A stretch of 64,000 nt of DNA from Saitoella complicata NRRL Y-17804 (GCF_001661265.1 NW_017566996.1:496001-560000), one strand, 5' to 3'; positions 21,229 through 32,693 are shown, counted from the first letter of the stretch. Notes: generated by a model from the letters alone, not told the origin. Numbers and translations are program-made.

Positions 21229-22023
21229 ATGGCAATTGAGCGTCCTCTCCTCCCGTCACCTCTTCCTCCAGCCGCGCTGAGGGAGTTGGACGACAACGCT
21301 TACCTTCACAGAGTATACCTCCAGCGACTTGCTTCACATGCTCGACGACCCATTCGATCTGATATCGTCGATTTCTGGCAACCGTCTTGCCGGAAGTTCC
21401 GGAAGACGTTGCCTATGCCACGCACCGTTCCAAGAGGCAGCTGCCGGCGACAGCTGCTGGCCGCGATCGACGAGATGGATGAGATCCTTTGGGAGACAGT
21501 CAATAAAGAGCAGCAGTGCCAAACCTCACGGAGAAATAGTTTGGCGAGGAGTTATGATTCAGGGTACGCGACATCCGTCGAATCACTCATCTCGGACGCG
21601 TCTACGATCAGACCTGCTTCAGTACAGCAGAAAGCTGTCGCAGTGGACATGAGGGCATTCTGCTCTATGGGACCTCTGCCAGAACGCGAACGGACGCATT
21701 CGAAACACGACAAGAAGCGGAGATCAAAGTCTGGGCACAGGCGATCTCGGACATCGACAGAAGACAAAGAAAAGAAGACCGCACCGGCATCATCGCCGTC
21801 AAAGAAGGCAATTACGCTGTTTTCGTCGCTCTCACCATCTACACCTCCGGTTCCTATTCCAACTCTTCCGGAATTCGCAAAAGCTGCCGCATACATCCCA
21901 GACGAGGGCGTTGTCTTGAGTCCTACGACAGAGGATGTCCTTCCCGAGGCAGATAACGCGAACGAGAAGAAGCCTACGCGACGGACTTCTTGGCAGGCCG
22001 TTTCTTCTTACTTCAAGTTCTAA
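21229..22023 (+). CDS. Unrecognised Ser/Lys-rich protein
   Basis: I do not recognise this protein. From the ATG at 21229 it has 264 residues; the frame is open further upstream, with ATGs at 21169 and 21076, so the start is uncertain. The N-terminal half (LRELDDNAYLHRVYLQRLAS, then FWQPSCRKFRKTLPMPRT and AAIDEMDEILWETV) looks structured. A strongly basic stretch near residue 155 (HDKKRRSKSGHRRSR) could be a nuclear-localisation signal. The C-terminus SWQAVSSYFKF is hydrophobic and aromatic. The motif LARSYDSGYATSVESL is Ser-rich and could be a phosphorylation site. It is divergent from RPS0. Coding status is supported by the long frame and sensible composition only. Confidence 0.6.
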   Translation: MAIERPLLPSPLPPAALRELDDNAYLHRVYLQRLASHARRPIRSDIVDFWQPSCRKFRKTLPMPRTVPRGSCRRQLLAAIDEMDEILWETVNKEQQCQTSRRNSLARSYDSGYATSVESLISDASTIRPASVQQKAVAVDMRAFCSMGPLPERERTHSKHDKKRRSKSGHRRSRTSTEDKEKKTAPASSPSKKAITLFSSLSPSTPPVPIPTLPEFAKAAAYIPDEGVVLSPTTEDVLPEADNANEKKPTRRTSWQAVSSYFKF

Positions 22024-23398
22024 ACAAAACGCAGGGAACACGAGGCGATGTGATCATGAATGGGGGGCATACGCACAGGCATTTGATACCAGCAGAAGCA
22101 GAACTTCCACAGGACAGGCGTTTTCGACATTTTCCTTCATCTTCTACTAGATTTACTTTTTTTGCTACATACATCTTTTTCTTAGCGATAGCTTCGTAGG
22201 GGGCTCCGAAACATCCCCGGGAGAGCCCCGAAGAATGGACTTTTTCCTTTTCATCTTTTACTTGGCTGTCGCAACAGCGTTTTCACACAAACAAACAGTT
22301 CGAGTTCAAGTTCGTATCTATCAGATGCCGATTTCTTTCGTACCCGTCGACGGAAAAAATGGTCGTCCGGGGGAGGCGCTCACTCAGCGCGCTTCAGTTA
22401 CTGGGTGTTGGTCTCGCCAAACGGGGTGGCGAGAGTGCCACGGCGCCGCGCTCCTTGTTCCAAAAGAGAATCCCGATAGTTCAAAACGATTCGATACAGA
22501 CGGAGAGATCTCGGTATTCGGTGTTTGACCTTCTTGCGTCTTGCTTACGATATCAAATATGGGAAGGGAGGGTTATGGGGCACGCGGTTTTGACAGTCAC
22601 ATTGAGAATGGACACGAGGAGGGGATCTTCCTTACCTTGCCGTTACATCCGGTTCGGATGTTTTTCTGGGAGCGTGTGCGAACTGCTGCAGGCTAACAAG
22701 CAGAGCATCTGACAGCCAGCCAAAACACGAAACCCACGATCGCGATGACACAGCTGAGGGACAAGCCGGCAAGGCTGGTTAATAATACTGAACAGTACAA
22801 AGCAATACGGGACGGGCGTCCGCCAACCGCCAACCGCCAACCGCCATATCCCCTCCCCCCCTCTCGGCCAAAGCCGGCCGACAAGGCTGCCCCCGATCGA
22901 AAGTCGTACCATCCTGTCATGTCACCTGTCGAGAGATTTCCGTACATGGTTCGTTCGTGTTCTTTGACAAGCCAGCCCCTCAGGTGTTTGAGCCTGGGTT
23001 TGGAGTTTGCAGGGGAGGGGAGGGGGGTGTACACTTTGGGCCGTTAGCGCTTGCGACTGCACACCAGGCGACACTTGGGACGTGACTGGGGCGCGAGAGA
23101 GGATCCTTCGACGCGCCTCCATGAGAAGAAACCGAAGCAGTTGTTCCGTCTTCTACGACAAGAAGACGTCTAACATTCGAAGCCATTGCTTTGTATATCC
23201 GACGAGGCCGTCGCCTGATCTTCAAACACGCGTCCGCGAGGGTCCGTGCGCTTTTCTCGACTCACGCAACCTTATCGGTTCATTTCCCAAAAAAGTCCTG
23301 CAAAGCAGAGATCTGCCTGTCTAGCCCACGGGTTCAACCGCGTCACGCAAGTAAACCTCCTAGACTTCAACACCATCCCAAGAACAGTAATATCGACC
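22024..23398. other. Intergenic region of 1.4 kb
   Basis: No gene is supported in this stretch. It contains T-rich runs just after the upstream gene, a short 7-bp tandem repeat at 22821–22846, an ACGCGT at 23228, and the promoter and leader of the Fic-like gene. Small frames on both strands have no recognisable content. Confidence 0.5.
22821..22846 (+). repeat. Short tandem repeat (CGCCAAC)x3.7
   Basis: Three complete head-to-tail copies of the 7-bp unit CGCCAAC and a partial fourth copy lie in non-coding DNA upstream of the Fic-like gene. Confidence 0.85.
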
Positions 23399-24676
23399 AT
23401 GGGCGCAGCACTGAGCAGAGCAACCTCGTACAAAGCTCAATTGGGCCGTTATGCGGGAACTGACTCGCCATTGCTCGATAAACAGACCCTGAATGGCACG
23501 ATTGGCCCGGTTATCCCTCATGCGTTTGAGACAAAACACTACGCGGAGGCATTACTACGCCTCGAGGCGTTACTGATACCGCCAAACGACACCAAAACAA
23601 CGGCCGTATTGACGTTCATTCTCGGTGTTGCGCGTCTCGAACTCGGTGATCGATGCGGTGCGCTGACTGCTTGGACGCGAGCACAGACATTGTTGGGTGC
23701 TGGGAAGGATGTCAAGTTCGACAAAAGTATCGACAACCTTGCGCGGTCGATCCAGCGGGATCGTCAGGCAGCGTCGCGAGATCTCGCGAGGATGCCGCCG
23801 CGATCATACGTCCAGCAATACAAGCCCGTTGAGGCTCTTGAGATTCCCAACCGCGATCCGCTGAATATCGAGCTCCTCGAACGAGCGATGTTTATCTGGA
23901 AAGAAATGACACCGGAAGAGAAGGAAGCGTTTCAGCGCATGGCCCTGATATCCAATTGCGAACTTGAGGGTATTTTCCAGCTTGATGATCTGCGACGGGC
24001 GCGTTTGATCACGCAGGGATTCCGGACGGATCTCATCTCCGGATGGTCACCCGCAGATGCAGGATACGGGTACATCCACGACACGCAAAGTTTGATCTCC
24101 CATCTCGAATCATTACAGAAAACCCTTGATCTGATACAGGAATGGATCGACACTGGTCGGGATACGCGACTCACACTTGCAGATTTGAAGCAATTGCATA
24201 TTTTGGCAATGGGTAATGCTCGGTTCAAGTCAGGCAAACTCGTATCAGTCGGCGAGTTCAAAATCCATGCTAATTTCGGCGAGCATCCCGATGGCAAGGT
24301 TGTCTTCTGTCCACCCAACAGGGTTGAGGCAGAGTTGAATATGCTACTCGAACTATACGCCGACTACGGTACTAAGTTCAGACATCGGCCCGTCCTCCTC
24401 GCTGAATGGATCCACTGTCAATTTGCCCGCATTCATCCTTTCGAGGAGGGAAGTTACCTCGTCGCCAGGTTGCTGTCGTTCATGCCAAAGATGATTGCGA
24501 ATACACCCCTAACACTCGTGCCGGCGAGCAGACGGCAGGATTATCTGAAAGTTCTGTTGGATGCTCATGCGTGGAAGGACAAGATCAATTATCTTGGACG
24601 ATTCGTGATTTCGGAATCCCTTGATGCCATGATCAAGTGCGAGGACCTCATGGCCAAGGAGGCTCATCAGTACTGA
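23399..24676 (+). CDS. Fic-domain protein with degenerate active-site motif
   Basis: A FICD-like protein of 425 residues in one exon. Fic enzymes usually transfer AMP from ATP to protein hydroxyls. Order: N-terminal MGAALS (fits an N-myristoylation signal), a TPR-like helical pair (about residues 40–100), the segment SNCELEG (185–191) resembling the auto-inhibitory (S/T)xxxE(G/N) helix, then the Fic core. The active-site loop reads HPFEEGSYLVAR (346–357) where the consensus is HPFx(D/E)GNGRxxR. The catalytic His, Pro, Phe, first Gly and last Arg remain, but Asn, the second Gly and the first Arg are replaced. AMP transfer is therefore doubtful. The ATG at 23399 is the first in frame. Confidence 0.8.
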   Translation: MGAALSRATSYKAQLGRYAGTDSPLLDKQTLNGTIGPVIPHAFETKHYAEALLRLEALLIPPNDTKTTAVLTFILGVARLELGDRCGALTAWTRAQTLLGAGKDVKFDKSIDNLARSIQRDRQAASRDLARMPPRSYVQQYKPVEALEIPNRDPLNIELLERAMFIWKEMTPEEKEAFQRMALISNCELEGIFQLDDLRRARLITQGFRTDLISGWSPADAGYGYIHDTQSLISHLESLQKTLDLIQEWIDTGRDTRLTLADLKQLHILAMGNARFKSGKLVSVGEFKIHANFGEHPDGKVVFCPPNRVEAELNMLLELYADYGTKFRHRPVLLAEWIHCQFARIHPFEEGSYLVARLLSFMPKMIANTPLTLVPASRRQDYLKVLLDAHAWKDKINYLGRFVISESLDAMIKCEDLMAKEAHQY

Positions 24677-24969
24677 GGATGGAGGAAGCTCTAATGTCTT
24701 TTTGTAATGTTGGCGTTATATCTGGATTGCATTTGAAACGGAGGAGTTCAAGTTCGTGATTGGCGGTCGGACTCGACAAGGCTCAATTGAGGTTAGGAAA
24801 AAGCCTGAAGCTTTTAGTTAGCATAGTTTCTAATAATATACCCATTCATACTGTCTACTTATGTTCCTTTTCGTTCCAGGTCATAACCGTCCCGAATTAG
24901 GCAACTTGTTTGGGAAACGTAGACAAACCTCGTTACACCCCCCACGTCTGCGGACCAAGAGGCTCGACA

Positions 24970-27688
24970 ATGGGGATTTCGGGGTTATGGGACGTCCTAG
25001 AGCCGGCGTCAGAGAGAATTTGTATGTTGACTTAAAGTTTACTCTTTCGTATCGTCACGAGCGATGACTGACCAGGCCGTCTAGCTCTTGCGAAGCTCGC
25101 CGTCGATAGCATGGTCGATGATGGAGTTCCCGAGTCTGAACCAGCAGCACTGAGGGTGGTAATTGACACCAGTATCTGGTCCTTCCAGATGCAGGCTGGT
25201 CGAGGGGGAGTGTATGTTAACCCCGTTCTGCACCAGGAACATGTGTTGAACACAGCGTGTACAGGAATCCAGCATTACGAACCTTCCTCTTCCGACTATG
25301 CCGCATTTTATCACTCGGTTTCAATCCTATCTTTGTCCTTGATGGCCCCCATCGACCAGCATTCAAGCGAAACAAGCAAGTGCGAAATCAAACACCTGCC
25401 CAGATTTCAGCGATGAAGCGATTGATCGAGCTGTTTGGGTTTCAAGTGCATCAAGCGCCCGGAGAAGCCGAAGCTGAATGTGCTGTGCTTCAAAGAGAAG
25501 GGCTAGTTGATGCTGTCATGACTGAGGATGTCGATACGGTTATGTTTGGATGTGGACGGGTGATCCGCGGGTGGGTCGATGAATGCAGGGTGTATGAGGA
25601 GTCCAGGATCAGTGACAAGGTAGGCATCAGTCGAGCGGGTATGATATTGGTTGCGCTCATGAGTGGAGGGGATTATCTCCCGGATGGCGTCAGCAAATGT
25701 GGGATTAAGACAGCGGTCGAGGTAAGTTCTTTGCACGACTTGTAACCCCACCACTCACATCGGGTGCACAGGCAGCAAAAGCAGGACTCGGAGACCTGCT
25801 GCTAAAGCAACTCCATGACCTTCCTTCTTGGCGAGAGCACCTGATTGCCTCGCTTCACACCAACAAATTCGGGCACTTTGCAAAAAGGCACCCGGGCTTG
25901 ACTATCCCCTCGGACTTCCCCAGCATTGAAGCATTGAAGTATTACGCAAACCCCATCGTCAGTTCTCGCAGTAAACTGCCAAGAATTGAAAGGAGGACGG
26001 AGCCTGACCTTCAGGGAATCAGACAATACGTGAACGATATGCTAGGGTGGGAGGGTAGAGGCGGTGCCGAACGGCTGATCAAGATCATCGCGCCTGGACT
26101 TTTGATGTGGAAGCTTCAAAACTGCCCTCTGCAACCATCAACGAAGAGCAATAGTCTTGCACCCGGCGCGAAGGAGAAGCCTGCATCAAAAGGTAAGACG
26201 CCAACAGGTCAAGCGCAAATGACGAATTTTTTTGCCGCAAGCAAAGCAAAGGAGGTATCAGCCTTGGTCAAGACAGTCAATCCCGAGCCTACTGACGAGG
26301 GCCTCGTACTGTCCATTCACGGGACGAGAAATCATGTCTCAACCGGCGAGATTCCCGAGCTTCGCGTAGCGTACATCCCAGCAGTCATCTGTTCCGCCAT
26401 CGACCTCTCTATAGAAGCAAATCTTTGCGAAGCACCTGCGCCGTCGAATGACTTTGATCTTATATCTGATCTACCGACTACCCCGCCAACGGATGACACA
26501 TGTACAAGCAATGTACCGACAGCTAAACGATATGATCCTACTGTCGCTGAAAGAATCTGGCTGCCAGAGATTGTGGTGAGGAGAGGATGCGAGGGTGTTG
26601 TGCAAGCGTGGGAGAAACACGTGAACACGAAAAAAGCAGTATCATCACCGCGAAAGCCGCGCACCAAGAAAGGTCTGGCAGAGGTAGGGCAGGCATCGAC
26701 GTTGGATAACTACTTCACGAAGTCTGCGGCCAGGGCCCAGGCAAAGCCCAGCGCCTCACCACTGGCTGAACCCAAGGTGAACGCAAAGAAGGAACGATTG
26801 GCCCAGTGGAAGAAGGTACTGGATGAGGGTCGAACAAAGGAGAATGGCGACCCATGGCATAACGACAATGTTAACACCGGTAGTGAAGCGTTTCCGGTGG
26901 CTCTCTCAGATGATGACAGCGTTACAGGGAGTTCAGCATCGATACCGTCCTCCGAAACCCTCATGGCCTCATCTGAGAGCCTTGAAGGAGCATCCGTGCA
27001 ATCTCGACCGACTCGTGGCACAAGAGCAACATCTGCGCAGTTTACGATATCAGGTTTCCGCCCTGCTGAGAAAACATCAAAAGTACAACCAGAGGAGGCA
27101 TCGGAGCTACTATCACGACTCAAACTCCCGCCTCGCGCACCTATTAAACGCACACGTCGACTGCTTTCCAGCTCGTCCAGTTCTGCGTCTATCAAGGACG
27201 ATACCAAGACCGGTAGCGTGCTTGATCCTCGTCCTACGAAAATTGCCACGACACCTTCTCCCAAAGAGACAGCAAAATTCGATACTCCTTCAACGACCTC
27301 ATCAGTCACTAAAGGTCTGGAAACATCAGAAATCGGGCGGAGAAGCCCTACACCGCGGAGAGAGGCCAAATTTACCTTTACAGAAGCAGCCGTCAAAACT
27401 GTAGATGAAAACAAAGCGAAGTCGACAAAGACCCATGCCAAGGTTCAAAGGCGGCTTTTCGAAAAGTCCACGCAACCTAATCTCCCTTCTCGTACAGACA
27501 AGGACACGCAAACGAACGTGACTGTCATTCTCATAGACGAAGACTCAGATACAGAGGTCGCAGTCGTGACACGGCCGAAGGAGAGGAGAAAAGTGATACC
27601 ACGGACAAGTCTTAACGGTGCATGGCGTGATGGCGGGAGTGACGAGCAGGGCTACGAGTGTGAGGTGATTGACCTTACTAGTGACTAG
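24970..27688 (+). CDS. GEN1: Holliday junction resolvase GEN1/Yen1
   Basis: XPG-family structure-specific nuclease that cuts four-way DNA junctions. Four exons (24970–25021, 25076–25211, 25265–25721, 25772–27688) with introns of 50–54 nt give 853 residues. The N-terminus MGISGLWDVLEPASERICR, the Asp in VVIDTSIW, the acidic cluster in PGEAEAECAVLQREGLVDAV and TEDVDTVMFG, and the helix-two-turn-helix region GGDYLPDGVSKCGIKTAVE are all intact. The C-terminal Gen1 block around ERIWLPEIVVRRG follows. The long disordered tail carries QAQMTNFF (residues 362–369), a consensus PCNA-interacting box, and a weaker STLDNYF near 524. It converges on the carboxylesterase. Confidence 0.93.
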
Positions 27689-27822
27689 GTTCTGTCTTTT
27701 CTTGGTTTCACAAAGCATGGTTCAGGGTGGGTGATAACAAGGATACCGGCGTTACGTAATTCCAGCTGTCTAGTACAGCGACTAGTTATCCTTCCTAAGA
27801 AAGTTTAGAAAATATCTTAGTC

Positions 27823-29518
27823 CTAAGCTTTGCGGATTCTGCCCGTCACAACTGCGATCAACACATCACTTAAAGCCGCCATCTCCGCCTGCATCGCCTT
27901 CAAACGTTGGAGATTCCTCGCCTCCCCTCTCTTCTTGATTGCAACCTTTCCCTCATTGTCCACACAGAGCTCACCTTCTTCCTTCCTAACCCAGGGCTCA
28001 CCGCCATTCGCAAACGCGATCCAAGCGTCCATGAACATCTTCTCCAAATCTCGATCAGCTTCGCTGGGAAGGATATGATGCGCTGTACCGAACGTATAGA
28101 GCATGTCAAGAGTGTGGTTCGCGTACCCCTTGAATGGGGTGTCGAAGGGGTTCTTCAGATCAAAGCGGTAAATGTACGTGGGAAAGGGGAAGCTATAACA
28201 AGCCTTGTCTGTGCCCGCGTTGAAAAACGCGTCTGTAAGGAAATTACAAAGGCCTGGGATCATATCCTTGGCTGACTTGAAGCGGTTAGGATCGTTCAGG
28301 CCGTATTGAGCCAAGAGAGTCTCCGAGGCTCCCTGCGAACCAGGGAGTGGAGAACGGAGTGTATGGACGAAATCCTCAGGCGTATACTTTTCACTTCGTG
28401 CTGCTTCGCAGAAGAGAATACCCTCTTCAGCGAGGTCACCAAAGATGGCACCCTTGACAAAATCCTTGGCATTCGGAGGGGTGAGCCAACCCTTTGTTTG
28501 CTCACGATTGTAGGTGAAGAATCCTCCTCGAATAGCAGAGTCATCCGCGGGAAGGACGAGGGGCATGAAACCTGGGAAACAAGCTGCCTGCGCCTCCACG
28601 ATCTTTTCAGCGTCAATTTCACGGAGAGCCTTGAGGCGATCCTTAGGCGAGAGCGAGGTAAGATTAAGTTTCTCAAGAACCTGATCGTAGAGAGGTTGTG
28701 CGGCAGAGACGCTCAATGAAATAGGACCGTCCGTGCCTTCGGCACAAGTGCCAGACTGTCCGATACCACGGCTGAAAAGGCCGGGTTTGCCTGCCAGCAT
28801 GTGAGCATGAACCGACATGGAGCCGGCGCTTTCACCAACAATAGTCACTCTGTCTGAGTCACCGCCGAACGCGCCGATGTTGTTCTGCATCCACTCCAGG
28901 GCAGTCCTCTGATCCCAGAGACCGTAGTTACCTGCACCGCCTTCACCGCACTCCTCTCCGTCTGCGATGAGATCCTGAGAAAACATGAACCCCTGAACGC
29001 CGAGGCGGTAGTTGATCGTGATATATACGATGGGCTTCCCATTCTCTACAGAGTGTTTGACAAGGGGTGTGCCATCGTAGAGACCCTGGGATCCACCGCC
29101 GTGAATGAAGGCACCGCCGTGGATGTATACCATCACTGGGACCTTCCGTGCTCCCAGACCAGTAGGACGCCAGATATTGAGGTTGAGTGAGCCTTTCTCA
29201 CTTAACTGGATACCCTCTGGGAAGGCCAAATCTTCATGAGGCCACATCAGGAGGGCACGCTCCTTCGCGCGGAACTGGTGGGAAGTCAGAGGACTATCAG
29301 CATCTATGTTAGCATTGATGGCAATAGTTCAAACAAAGTTCCTACCCAAACTTTGATCCGTCATGCTTCCCGCCGGGCAGACTCTGTAGCAACTTGGGCT
29401 TCCGCCAGCGGACGGGATCCTCCGCGTACGGAATTCCCAGGAATTTCTCGACATCCTCGTTCTTGACACCGCTGATCTGACCAAAGGACGGTACGTCGAT
29501 CGCGATTGCGTTTGGCAT
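27823..29518 (-). CDS. Type-B carboxylesterase, intracellular
   Basis: Alpha/beta-hydrolase of the carboxylesterase type B family, hydrolysing carboxylic esters; the substrate is unknown. Two exons (29346–29518 and 27823–29293) with a 52-nt intron give 547 residues. The start MPNAIAIDVPSFGQISGV leads into GIPYAEDPVRWRKP, the conserved front of the family. The oxyanion block YIHGGAFIHGGG and the nucleophile elbow IVGESAGSMS are intact, and GTAHHILP probably holds the catalytic His. There is no signal peptide, so it should be cytosolic. It converges on GEN1 and is tandem with the TBC gene. Confidence 0.93.
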
Positions 29519-29851
29519 AGTGATTGCTTTGTACTTATCGTTCTCAGACTCACAGTGCTCTTATTTGTAGCTCATTGTTGTTTTTTACTGAAGTCGAAGC
29601 GGGGCATTGCGCAATGCGGGGAAAGCGGCCGCGGGTTGCCGACGTCAACCCGCCCACGCCTAGAAGTGCCCGAGCTCCAAACGAAAGGTTATGTTCAAGT
29701 ATGTGTAAGTACGCCTGGTATGTCAATAATCCCCCAAAGAACTCAAAAAGAAAACTCCCAAGAGCAAACGAAACGAATGCAACCCAAAACGAGCGAGACA
29801 CCCTCATAGTATATCGTATCGAACCCTAGATCACACATCTGCAATTGCAAA
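29519..29851. other. Intergenic, carboxylesterase promoter and TBC 3' flank
   Basis: No gene is seen here. The stretch lies between two minus-strand genes and should hold the promoter of the esterase and the terminator of the RabGAP gene. Confidence 0.5.
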
Positions 29852-32392
29852 TCACGACTTCCATCCAAACCATCCTCTGGTAGGCCCTGCCTCCGAAACT
29901 TCATTAACGCCAACGGTAACCGAGTCGCTCTTCGTGACATGAATGGTTGGCCTCACCAACGGCGGTGTAGGCGCCGCGGACTCGGCTTTCTTTCCCGCTC
30001 CCGACATCACCTTTCGCAAAGTATCTACGCGAGCCTTTGCTTCTTCCTCCATCTGACGCGCAACAGCCAACTCTGTCTTCACGTTCGCCAAGTCCAGCTT
30101 GAGCGAATCGCAACTCTGACAGCCGATGTTCGTTGCGGTCGGCGTCGATGACCCTGAGCTTCCGGAGATTGGCGAATCGGGAACGGCGGGAAGTGAAGAA
30201 TTGCCCGTGTATGACTCGCGCTGGTGCATCATTGTGCTCGTCCTGCGGTTTACGCGCATACTGGCTCCACGAGACAATGGCCTGATGCCTGTGGAGGTCT
30301 CCGGAGCTGAGGGGATCCCGCTTCCGGATGGTGTACGTCTGACCAAGGTCAACTTTCTCAAGCCCGGTTGCTCACCCTGAGCCTCGGCCGGCTTGTTCAC
30401 CAATGACTTTGCCTTCTCCCTTTGAGCCTCTTGGTACCTTACTCGCATCTCCCGGTTCGAGTCCCTTAGGCGTGTCAGTTCCGAGTTCGCATCATCCAAC
30501 TGTGTGGCAAGCGCAGCCGATTTCGAGACCTCAGCGACAAGAAGAGACTGGATATAGGTAATCTCATCACCCCCAGCGCTGTGCGTGTCATGGACAATAC
30601 CAGCCTCCATGTCGTTGATCTTGCCAATATACTCCTTGACACTGGTTTCTCCCTCGAGCTCACTCGCGTCCCTTTCATCACAGATAACCTCAATCTCCCT
30701 CTCCAACGCCTTCACGACCCCACGCGCCAGAGACCGCGCACTATCGCGCTCGCGCCTGGTCTTCTCCAGTTCCTCAGCTTTCACGGCATGTTCCCTCTGC
30801 AACGTATTAATCGCCAACAACAGATCCTCAAGCTGCGCCTCCAACTCCCTTGTCGACTTCTCCTTCGCGGTCGAGATTGTCGCGGTAGAGTTCTGTTTGC
30901 CGTGAGAGTAAATCGAGGGCGCGTAAGAGTTTCGAGAAATTGTAGTCGCATCCGTCGAACCCTCACTCGATCCAGAGTGGCGTGAATCCGTTGTCGATAC
31001 ACTCTGTTTCGAGGAAGACCGCTTCATGTGGATGCTCGCGGGTGCTCTACTCGTCTCAGGGCTCAACGTACTCCCGCCCCACAGACGCCCGAGGAAGCGC
31101 GAAGCTACTGCCTGTAGATCCTGAGTCGCAGTCGATCTCTTTGTGGGTGCTCCGCCGTTGTAATAAGCTTCCTTCAACTGCTTCAAGCCCGCTGTAGTGA
31201 CGCGGTTCTCCAAACCAATACACGCGTCTGCGATTAGGCCATCGTCGTCAACCTCGTAGGCACGCCACAGTCCGCCGCCCAGCAACATGGTAACGGAGTC
31301 GTCAAAACTCAATGTTAGGAGACGCGATGCGTTACGCTTGAGGAGAGCAAGCGCGATACGCATGATCGTCTCAGGCGCACCCTCGGCGAAGATGATATCG
31401 TAGATGCGATGAAGCGTTCCGAGTGGGCATGTAACAGCAAACAAACTCAAGAACCACTGCGAAGCATACATCGACGGCGCAATCCCAAGCCCCTTTAGGT
31501 GCGCATTGACCTCAGGCAGCTCAGCCTCGAGCAATCGCTCAAACTGCCACAAGCGGAGTTGCAGACCGGCCAAATCCTGCGTAAACATCCCACGCATGTC
31601 ATAGCTCTCCATCAATCTCACCAACACGCAAAACGCCTCCTCTTCCGCCATATTCATCAACAACGGACCCACCACGAATGCGAGACCCTGGCAGTATCCG
31701 ACGTCGGCGTCGTAGATGCTGAATGCGTGGAGGACACGTTGGAGCATTTGTTGTCCTTCGCCGCCGGGGACTGAGAAGAGTGGGTTGTTGGGGAAGGTGC
31801 GAGAGAGGTCGCGGCTGATTTGGGAAGAGTATGGTGTCGGGTGTTGGGTTAGGGTGGAATAGAGTCCGGTTAGGTGAGTGAGGCGGGAGGATGAGATAGA
31901 CTGCCAAACGAGGCCGCGGAGTGGTGGAGGAACCCCGGATCGGAGCTTTTTCGAGACGAGGTTGGGAAGTTTGGAGGCTGTTGAGGGGTAGTCTGCGACC
32001 AATGCGGCGTAGAAGTCGAGGTCGGTCAGTACTGAGGGCGGAGGTGGGAGGAGTGAAGTGCGCAGATTCTCTGGGTTCTCTGATAGGAGGTTGCGGAGGT
32101 ATGCGATTGTGATGGAGTGCCGAGGTTTCAAAGCAGATAGTGAAAGACGCTTGGGGTCTTTATGGATGGCCTCATTCTCTTTCTCGAGGCGGGCGAGGAG
32201 GAAGGCGGTTTCGGCATCCTCGTCAGCTTGTGCAGCATCCTCTTCTTGTTTGTTGAGAGAGTCCCAATTGACGTCCAGCGAGATTGACAGCATGCTCTCC
32301 CTTGAATCCTCCACACCCTGATCCCGCACGGTCATACTAGAATCCACAGAGACGGGTGACATGATTTCTTCCTTCAATTCGCAATCCGCCAT
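29852..32392 (-). CDS. TBC-domain RabGAP (Gyp5-like)
   Basis: GTPase-activating protein for Rab GTPases, by similarity to Gyp5/Gyl1-type proteins of polarised exocytosis. One exon, 846 residues from the first true ATG (MADCELKEEIMS). The TBC domain spans roughly residues 155–390. Both catalytic fingers are present: the Arg finger in ISRDLSRTFPNN and the Gln finger in GYCQGLAFVVGPLL. A long coiled coil follows (about 510–650), with more heptads near the C-terminus, and the last residues are RGWFGWKS. It is divergent from TOP2. Which Rab it targets cannot be read from sequence. Confidence 0.9.
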   Translation of the reverse strand: MADCELKEEIMSPVSVDSSMTVRDQGVEDSRESMLSISLDVNWDSLNKQEEDAAQADEDAETAFLLARLEKENEAIHKDPKRLSLSALKPRHSITIAYLRNLLSENPENLRTSLLPPPPSVLTDLDFYAALVADYPSTASKLPNLVSKKLRSGVPPPLRGLVWQSISSSRLTHLTGLYSTLTQHPTPYSSQISRDLSRTFPNNPLFSVPGGEGQQMLQRVLHAFSIYDADVGYCQGLAFVVGPLLMNMAEEEAFCVLVRLMESYDMRGMFTQDLAGLQLRLWQFERLLEAELPEVNAHLKGLGIAPSMYASQWFLSLFAVTCPLGTLHRIYDIIFAEGAPETIMRIALALLKRNASRLLTLSFDDSVTMLLGGGLWRAYEVDDDGLIADACIGLENRVTTAGLKQLKEAYYNGGAPTKRSTATQDLQAVASRFLGRLWGGSTLSPETSRAPASIHMKRSSSKQSVSTTDSRHSGSSEGSTDATTISRNSYAPSIYSHGKQNSTATISTAKEKSTRELEAQLEDLLLAINTLQREHAVKAEELEKTRRERDSARSLARGVVKALEREIEVICDERDASELEGETSVKEYIGKINDMEAGIVHDTHSAGGDEITYIQSLLVAEVSKSAALATQLDDANSELTRLRDSNREMRVRYQEAQREKAKSLVNKPAEAQGEQPGLRKLTLVRRTPSGSGIPSAPETSTGIRPLSRGASMRVNRRTSTMMHQRESYTGNSSLPAVPDSPISGSSGSSTPTATNIGCQSCDSLKLDLANVKTELAVARQMEEEAKARVDTLRKVMSGAGKKAESAAPTPPLVRPTIHVTKSDSVTVGVNEVSEAGPTRGWFGWKS

Positions 32393-32693
32393 TATAATCA
32401 AGCGGTTTCGCAAGAATTCCCGGTTGTATGCTGGGTAAAAAGGAGGAGATCCTTGATCAGCAACAGAGCAGGCGATACAACGGGACTGTCAACGAATGGA
32501 TGCGGCCAAGCAGGTGGTCGGTGGTCTCTCGCCTTATGCCTTATGGAATGGTCAACCCCGGTGAACCCTGTTTGTATGGAGTGGCTCACCAGGGGCTGGC
32601 CAGGGGGGCCCTGCAGCCAAGTGCACAAGCGTCGTTGCCAGGAAACAAACAATGCCTAGGAGTGACCGCCGTTGAGAGAGAAGGCTCTCGTTC

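Noticed and set aside
30445-30470. A GGTTCGAGTCCC word resembling a tRNA B box
   Set aside because: It lies inside the conserved coding exon of the TBC gene and no cloverleaf can be drawn.
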